Assembly: GCA_023430825.1 (NCBI GenBank)
Contig: JAEYYL010000333.1
Coordinates: 1-19,998 of the forward strand
DNA length: 19,998 nt
From: Verrucomicrobiota bacterium
GTDB taxonomy: Bacteria; Verrucomicrobiota; Verrucomicrobiia; Opitutales; Opitutaceae
Direction: 5' to 3'
This document shows, in pieces, positions 15,273 through 19,998 of this stretch. Every line of letters starts with the position of its first letter. The first letter of the stretch is position 1. The position numbers and the translations under genes were made by a program. Under the pieces are notes generated by a model. The model was not told where the DNA came from. It searched no databases and saw only the letters and a program-made list of their open reading frames with translations.

Positions 15273-17105
15273 ATGTCCGAGTTCCGAGCCGATTTCACGA
15301 TTATCATGCCCACGCGCAATCACGCGCGCTGGATCGAGCAGGCCGTGCGCAGCGTTCTCGACCAGGATTTCCCCGGACGCGTGGAACTGATTGTCTTCGA
15401 TGCCCTGTCCGACGACGGCACCGCCGACATTCTCGCGCGTTACCATGACCGCATTTCCTGGCGCCGCGCATCGGATCGCGGACAGGTGGATGCGATCAAC
15501 CGCGGCCTGGCGGAAGCGCGGGGCGAAATCGTCGCGTGGCTGAACTCCGACGATCTCTACCTCCCCGGCGCGCTGCATCGCGTCCACGCCGCTTTCACTG
15601 CCGATCCGGCGCTCGATTTCGTTTACGGCGACGTGCTCGAAATCAACGAAGACGGTCGCATCCTCACGCCGAATCCGTTCACCGAAGACTGCGACGCCGA
15701 GCGCTATTTCTGCTCCCACAATTTCATCTGCCAGCCGACGATGTTCATGCGCCGCCACGTTTCCGCGCGCGTGGGCGCGCTGCGCGAAGACCTGCGCTGG
15801 TTCATGGACTACGAGTGGTTCACGCGCTTCTTCAAGCAAGGCCTGCGCGGCCTGCGTTTGAAGCATTTCCTCGCGGCAAACCGCGACCACCCGGCGACGA
15901 AAACCAACTCCGGCGGACTGGCCCGCTGGCGCGAAGCGATGCGCGTGTTCGCCGCTAATCCCGGCCCCTTTTTTCCGCTGCGCCCTGCCGCCACGCTCTA
16001 CTCCCTCGAATACGTCATCAAATCGCTCAACGCCGCCGGCTGGGCTGCGCCACCCGAACTCCCGCCCGAGCGGCGAAACCTGCGCCAACGCACGGTCGAC
16101 CGGCTCAACGCCTGGCTCGTGCACCTCATGAAAGCGCGCTCCTTCGACGACATCGTGCAACGCTACGGGACCGACATCGCCCCGCGCGGTTCGAACGTCG
16201 CGGACCTCTGGGCTCACTCCGACGTGGCTCGCTCCGTGAGGAGCGGGATTCTTCCGCCTGCCGATTCCGCCCCCGTCCCTGCAAACCCTCCCTCCGCTTC
16301 AGCGGAAATCTCATCCCTGCGCTCACGCGCAGAGCCACTTTCTCCCTCTTCCATGTCCGTCCCGCCTCTCGTCCCGCTCGAACCCGAACTCACCTCGGCC
16401 TATCCTAATCTGGTGCACCAGATGCACGATGCCCTCCGGCAGTTCATGTTTCCCCGACTGCCGGCGACGCCCGGCCGCGTCGAACTGATGGCGAAGCTCC
16501 TCGGCACGGGCATTCCCGAGGCGATGTATGTGCTCGCCGAGTTGCACGAAGCGATGAGTGACGACGGCGACGTGTGCGAATTCGGCGTGGCTCAGGGCGC
16601 GACCTCCGCGCTCCTTGCGAACGAAATCCGCGCGACCACCAAAACGCTCTGGCTCTACGACTCGTTCGCGGGCCTGCCGAAACCCTCCGCACAGGATCAG
16701 TTGAAGGACGACATTTTCCGCCTCGGCAGCATGGAGCGTTACGAGGGCGAGATGCGCTGCGACTCACGCGAAGTCGAGCAACGCCTGGCCGCCATCGGTT
16801 ATCCTGCCGATCGTTACCGCATCAGGCCGGGTTGGGTGCAGGACACCTTGCGCGAGGACAATGGCCCGCGCTCCGTGTGTTTTGCCTACGTGGATTTCGA
16901 TTTCTACGAACCGATCCGCTACACGCTCGAATACCTCAATCGCCACCTCACGCCCAACGGCCGCATTGTCGTCGACGACTACGACTTCTTCTCCACCGGC
17001 GCCAAAACCGCCGTCGACGAGTTCGTCGCCACCCACCCGAACTACGAATTCCTGAAACCCGAAGCATGGGCCGGCGCGTTTTGTTCACTGCGCCGGAAAA
17101 AATAG
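15273..17105 (+). CDS. GT2 glycosyltransferase fused to TylF-like O-methyltransferase
   Basis: 610 residues from ATG 15273; ATG 15255 is an alternative, and the longest frame (from 15204) starts inside a repeat. Residues 1 to about 310 are GT2: FTIIMPTRNHARWIEQAVRS, DALSDDGT, DRGQVDAINRGL, WLNSDDLYLPG with the metal-binding acidic pair, and MDYEWFTRFF. After a 40-residue linker made largely of repeat sequence, a TylF-like methyltransferase starts near residue 361: VCEFGVAQGATS (SAM loop), LWLYDSFAGLPKP, RIRPGWVQDTL, YVDFDFYEPIRYTLE, and IVVDDYDF (metal-binding aspartates). TylF enzymes methylate sugar hydroxyls, so the chain could add a sugar and methylate it. An internal ATG at 16353 could also start the methyltransferase alone. 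The linker origin suggests two formerly separate genes. Confidence 0.82.
   Translation: MSEFRADFTIIMPTRNHARWIEQAVRSVLDQDFPGRVELIVFDALSDDGTADILARYHDRISWRRASDRGQVDAINRGLAEARGEIVAWLNSDDLYLPGALHRVHAAFTADPALDFVYGDVLEINEDGRILTPNPFTEDCDAERYFCSHNFICQPTMFMRRHVSARVGALREDLRWFMDYEWFTRFFKQGLRGLRLKHFLAANRDHPATKTNSGGLARWREAMRVFAANPGPFFPLRPAATLYSLEYVIKSLNAAGWAAPPELPPERRNLRQRTVDRLNAWLVHLMKARSFDDIVQRYGTDIAPRGSNVADLWAHSDVARSVRSGILPPADSAPVPANPPSASAEISSLRSRAEPLSPSSMSVPPLVPLEPELTSAYPNLVHQMHDALRQFMFPRLPATPGRVELMAKLLGTGIPEAMYVLAELHEAMSDDGDVCEFGVAQGATSALLANEIRATTKTLWLYDSFAGLPKPSAQDQLKDDIFRLGSMERYEGEMRCDSREVEQRLAAIGYPADRYRIRPGWVQDTLREDNGPRSVCFAYVDFDFYEPIRYTLEYLNRHLTPNGRIVVDDYDFFSTGAKTAVDEFVATHPNYEFLKPEAWAGAFCSLRRKK
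16224..16338. repeat. Paired inverted hairpin repeat, copy 3, with extra hairpin (inside GT2-TylF linker)
   Basis: The forward half (16224-16248) is GTGGCTC, stem GCTCC, loop GTGA, stem GGAGC, GGGA. The reverse half (16314-16338) is TCCC, stem TGCGC, loop TCAC, stem GCGCA, GAGCCAC. Between them at 16289-16306 sits a third palindrome: TCCC, stem TCCGC, loop TTCA, stem GCGGA. Everything is read in frame as the linker ARSVRSGILPP through SSLRSRAEP. This is the clearest copy. Confidence 0.82.
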
Positions 17106-17121
17106 CGCGCCAATCCGGCTT

Positions 17122-17559
17122 TCAACCCGGCTGCACCACGAACTCGTGGAGTTCTCGGGAACGTGCTTTGAACCAGTTGACTTCCGCCTCCGATTTGCCG
17201 GCGATCTCGCTCGCCGACCAAAGTCGGCGGTAAAGATTGCCTTCGGCGGTTACCGTTTCCCAAGTTTCACTCAGTGCGGCATGCATGCTGTCGAAGACGG
17301 CACTGAACTTCGAACGAGTATCGGCCTCGATAACCGGGCGCCACAACCCTTGATGGAGGCCGTAACCAAACCAAAAGACCTCCTGATGCCAGTAGTAACC
17401 AAGCCATGACTTGCGCCCCAGTTCCCGTCCCGCAATCCATTGCACCCCCGTCGTCGCTTTTCCCATCTGCGCTTCGTGATACGCCCGGAGTTCGTGCAAT
17501 GCCCGCAGCCAACGCTGCTCCCTTGCTAAGAACTCCGCAATCAACTCGGCGTCTGTCAT
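17122..17559 (-). CDS. Uncharacterised tryptophan-rich protein
   Basis: 145 residues from ATG 17559 (GTG at 17562 directly before it is an alternative). I do not recognise the family. It is soluble-looking, with charged helices at the N-terminus (AELIAEFLAREQRWLRALHELRAYHEAQ) and a central aromatic region (WLGYYWHQEVFWFGYGLHQGLW), and it ends with ELHEFVVQPG. There are no membrane segments or cysteines. The codon pattern and amino-acid content look like a real gene rather than a shadow. It lies 63 bp downstream of the TPR-GT41 gene on the same strand, so probably in its operon, and converges with the polysaccharide cluster with 16 bp between stops. Confidence 0.65.
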   Translation of the reverse strand: MTDAELIAEFLAREQRWLRALHELRAYHEAQMGKATTGVQWIAGRELGRKSWLGYYWHQEVFWFGYGLHQGLWRPVIEADTRSKFSAVFDSMHAALSETWETVTAEGNLYRRLWSASEIAGKSEAEVNWFKARSRELHEFVVQPG

Positions 17560-17622
17560 CACTCGGAAAGGGTGGCAACGTCCACAACGCTAGCCAAGGG
17601 GAAAGCCGCCACAATCAACTCC

Positions 17623-19902
17623 TCAGCAGCGACCCACGACATCGAACGCGGCCGGTGGGTGTCCCGCTGTCTTGAGCGCCCACATTCGCTCATACGCTGT
17701 CTCCAAGTCATGGACAAACGCCTCGATTCGGAACAATGGCTGGCCATGTTTTGCTTCCCTTATCCTGCCCGAAAGTCGGGCCGTTTCTTCGAAATTTTGT
17801 CCGTAAGCCACCGCACGCTCCTCATATTCGGCGAGTGATTCGCAAACGAGTTCCTTGAAGCCCAGACCATGCAACATCGTAGTCGCAATCCGGGAAGCAA
17901 ACCGCTCGCCCTTCACGGTCAACAAAGGCACGTCCGACCACAGCGCATCCAGCGCCGTCGTCGACGCACTCAGCGAGCCAACCGTATCGAGAAACAGTCC
18001 GGCATGGCAATGCCGCGCCAGGTGCACGGATTTGTCTCGCACCCGCCGGGCAAACACCAACCGCTCCGGCACCACGCCCAACCGCTTCGCGCGCGTGCGA
18101 AAGTTATCCACTAATTCCGCCCGGGCCCACGGATCGGACAGCCACAGACACGAATCGCTGACGCGTGTGAGTATCCGCATCCAGCAATCGAAGGTTTCCG
18201 GCCGGATCTTCTGGGGATTGTTGAAGGCGCAGAAAACGAACCCCGTTTCCGGCAACCCACACTCGGCCCGGCTCGGCGCCTCCGCGGCAATAGGAGGCCT
18301 ATCCGCACAATGATAAACGTGAGGCAGCCGCACGATCCGTTCCCGATACAACACCTCCTCGCCAACGGGCACCACGACAGCATCGGCAATCAGGTAATCG
18401 ACGAACGACAGTCCAAGGCCCCCGGCGTGACCCAGCCAAAACACCTGGATCGGCGCGGGCCGCAGCGCCAGAATCGGGGGGCTCGAGCAGTCCATGTAGC
18501 CGTCCAAGTCGATGAGGATGTCGATCCCAGCCGCACGAATGACCTCCGCTGATTCTGCGGCGGATTTTTTTCCCAGCACATGGTAATGGTCGAAGCTCTG
18601 CTTAATTTCAGCCGTGTAATCGGGATGATCCGGGCGAAACGCCGTGGAGAAACCATGCACCTCGAATCGGTCGCGACGATGATGGCGGAAAAGGGAGCGG
18701 GTGACATGGCCCACCGGATGGTCGCGAAAATTGGGTGAGAGGTATCCGATTCGTATCCGATCGTTGGTTACAGCCGCAGGCCGTGACGGCGGTCGATCCA
18801 ACCGCTGCTGCCGCGCTGCATTGGTGAATAAGTCGTCGAGCCTCGACGTGAGGAGGCCGTATATCTCGGTTCCCAGCGGATCGAAGATATCCGAATAAGC
18901 GACATTCGCGAGCGAGCGCCAGTCATGAGAGACCTGAACGGTGCGGGGCAGATGCGCGAGCAGCGCGCCGACATGAAGCTCCGCCGATTCGAAATCCCCC
19001 TGTTTGCGAGCATCGCCCAAAATCGCGACTCTTGCACCCAGATGCTCCGGCGCCAGTTCGAGAACTCGTTCGAAACATTTTCTCGCCTCGTGCGCCGCAC
19101 CGGTCCGGCTCAGCGCTGCGCCCAATCCGAACCAGCCGTTGGTGTAGTTCGGCGCCAACTCCACCGCCTTTCGATAGTGCGGCAGGGCCGCTTGCGGCCC
19201 CTCAAGCTGCAGCAACGCATTGCCGAGACTCGCGTGCGACTGATGGCGACGAGGTGTCCGCGCGATCGCTTCCTCGAACAAGCGCCGGGCGTCCGGCCAC
19301 CGGCCAAGACTGCTGAAGGCGCAACCCAGATTATGCCTGGCATTCTCGGCTCGGGGGTCGAGTTCCAAAACCCGGGTAAAACATGCGGTCGCGGCGGTGG
19401 CATCTCCCTGTGCCAGCCTCAATTCTCCCATCGCCTGCAATGCGGCAACGTTGTTCGGTGCTGACGCAACAATCAGAGTGAGGGATGCCAACGCCTCATC
19501 CATCCGCCCCAACTGGCGCAATCCGTAGGCCCGCAGCACCCGCACGTCCACGTTGTCCGGCTGCAGCGCGATGGCCGACTCATAGGCGGCCACCGCGGCG
19601 GCGTGCTGACCCGACGCCATGAGCGCATTCCCCAGGTTCCGGTGGAGATAAGCGCGGCTGCGGTCCAGCTCAATGGCGCGACGATACAATGCGATGGCCT
19701 CAGCGGTCCTGCCCCTCGCTTTCCAGATGACTGCCAAATTCCCAATCGCCCCGATATGTGTCGGAACTTTCTCCAAAACCGACATATACCCGATCTCCGC
19801 CACTGAGAGGTCCCCGGCGGTATGGGACTGGTGCGCGCGTTGGAACTCCTCCAGCGCCGATGCAACAACTTCCGGGTTTGCTTGCGGCGTATGGTGCTTC
19901 AT
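17623..19902 (-). CDS. TPR protein with GT41 (SPINDLY/O-GlcNAc transferase-like) domain
   Basis: 759 residues from ATG 19902; the codon before it is TTG, also in frame. Residues about 10-320 are roughly eight tetratricopeptide repeats (for example AEAIALYRRAIELDRSRAYLHRNLGNAL-type units). The catalytic part starts near 380 with RIRIGYLSPNFRDHPVGH and contains IDLDGYMD, PIQVFWLGHAGGLGLSFVDYLIAD, FCAFNNPQKIRPETFDCWMRIL, LFLDTVGSLSASTTALDALW and GERFASRIATTML. These are the Glyco_transf_41 landmarks. The family transfers GlcNAc or another sugar to serine or threonine; bacterial members may modify cell-surface or secreted proteins. The usual PYNxHTTxSDALW segment is changed to VGSLSASTTALDALW, which may alter substrate use. 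It is transcribed toward the polysaccharide cluster. Confidence 0.87.
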   Translation of the reverse strand: MKHHTPQANPEVVASALEEFQRAHQSHTAGDLSVAEIGYMSVLEKVPTHIGAIGNLAVIWKARGRTAEAIALYRRAIELDRSRAYLHRNLGNALMASGQHAAAVAAYESAIALQPDNVDVRVLRAYGLRQLGRMDEALASLTLIVASAPNNVAALQAMGELRLAQGDATAATACFTRVLELDPRAENARHNLGCAFSSLGRWPDARRLFEEAIARTPRRHQSHASLGNALLQLEGPQAALPHYRKAVELAPNYTNGWFGLGAALSRTGAAHEARKCFERVLELAPEHLGARVAILGDARKQGDFESAELHVGALLAHLPRTVQVSHDWRSLANVAYSDIFDPLGTEIYGLLTSRLDDLFTNAARQQRLDRPPSRPAAVTNDRIRIGYLSPNFRDHPVGHVTRSLFRHHRRDRFEVHGFSTAFRPDHPDYTAEIKQSFDHYHVLGKKSAAESAEVIRAAGIDILIDLDGYMDCSSPPILALRPAPIQVFWLGHAGGLGLSFVDYLIADAVVVPVGEEVLYRERIVRLPHVYHCADRPPIAAEAPSRAECGLPETGFVFCAFNNPQKIRPETFDCWMRILTRVSDSCLWLSDPWARAELVDNFRTRAKRLGVVPERLVFARRVRDKSVHLARHCHAGLFLDTVGSLSASTTALDALWSDVPLLTVKGERFASRIATTMLHGLGFKELVCESLAEYEERAVAYGQNFEETARLSGRIREAKHGQPLFRIEAFVHDLETAYERMWALKTAGHPPAAFDVVGRC

Positions 19903-19909
19903 CAATCCA

Positions 19910-19998
19910 TCAAACCAGCATCAACTCCTCGACGGGTTTCGCGCCCAACCGGGCCAACGGCGCGAAATCCGGCCAGCGGCGTAACCCCCAAAAAAACC
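19910..19998 (-). CDS. C-terminal end of an upstream gene (partial)
   Basis: The minus strand stays open from the window edge to a TGA at 19912-19910 and encodes 28 residues ending RRWPDFAPLARLGAKPVEELMLV. The composition looks like a genuine protein end, but it is too short to place in a family. The stop lies 7 bp before the ATG of the TPR-GT41 gene, so both would share a transcript. The window edge is A/C-homopolymeric, so the first few residues may be unreliable. Confidence 0.4.
   Translation of the reverse strand, partial: FFWGLRRWPDFAPLARLGAKPVEELMLV

Overview
This is a GC-rich window (roughly two-thirds G+C by eye) from a Gram-negative bacterium. Outer-membrane efflux, LolCD-like and lipoprotein genes imply a double membrane. 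The GxxExxY gene with its CACAGAT-type flanking repeats, the lack of clear Shine-Dalgarno sequences and the frequent 4-bp gene overlaps are reminiscent of Verrucomicrobia (Opitutaceae-like). That placement is an inference; there is no rRNA or other marker here.

Left block, minus strand (1-5149): an operon read right to left. It encodes a TolC-type outer-membrane protein, a HlyD/RND-type periplasmic adaptor, a LolC/E-type permease, a LolD-type ATPase, and the N-terminal half of a multi-spanning GT-C-like membrane protein that runs off the left edge. The first four make a plausible tripartite ABC exporter. A 203-bp divergent gap (5150-5352) separates it from the next block.

Central block, plus strand (5353-17105): a surface-polysaccharide cluster. 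It holds a GDP-mannose 4,6-dehydratase (gmd), a small lipoprotein, a Wzm-type ABC-2 permease without its ATPase, a methyltransferase, a sulfotransferase, a zinc-ribbon didomain methyltransferase starting at TTG, a GT9-GT2 fusion, a GT4 glycosyltransferase, and a GT2-TylF O-methyltransferase fusion. Several junctions overlap by 4 bp (ATGA or TTGA), so one translationally coupled transcript is likely. The expected product is a methylated, possibly sulfated deoxyhexose-containing glycan exported by an ABC route.

Two families of small repeats have invaded this cluster. The first is a GxxExxY element bounded by 30-bp terminal inverted repeats, flanked by two internally deleted derivatives (12942-13745), with a 70-bp gene-less relative at 15020-15089. 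The second is a pair of inverted hairpins with constant flanks and varying but complementary stems. It occurs at three places: inside the GT9-GT2 linker, just before the second GT2 gene, and inside the GT2-TylF linker.

Right block, minus strand (17122-19998): a TPR protein with a SPINDLY/O-GlcNAc-transferase (GT41) domain, a short tryptophan-rich protein of unknown function, and what looks like the last 28 codons of another upstream gene. This block converges on the polysaccharide cluster with only 16 bp between the stop codons.
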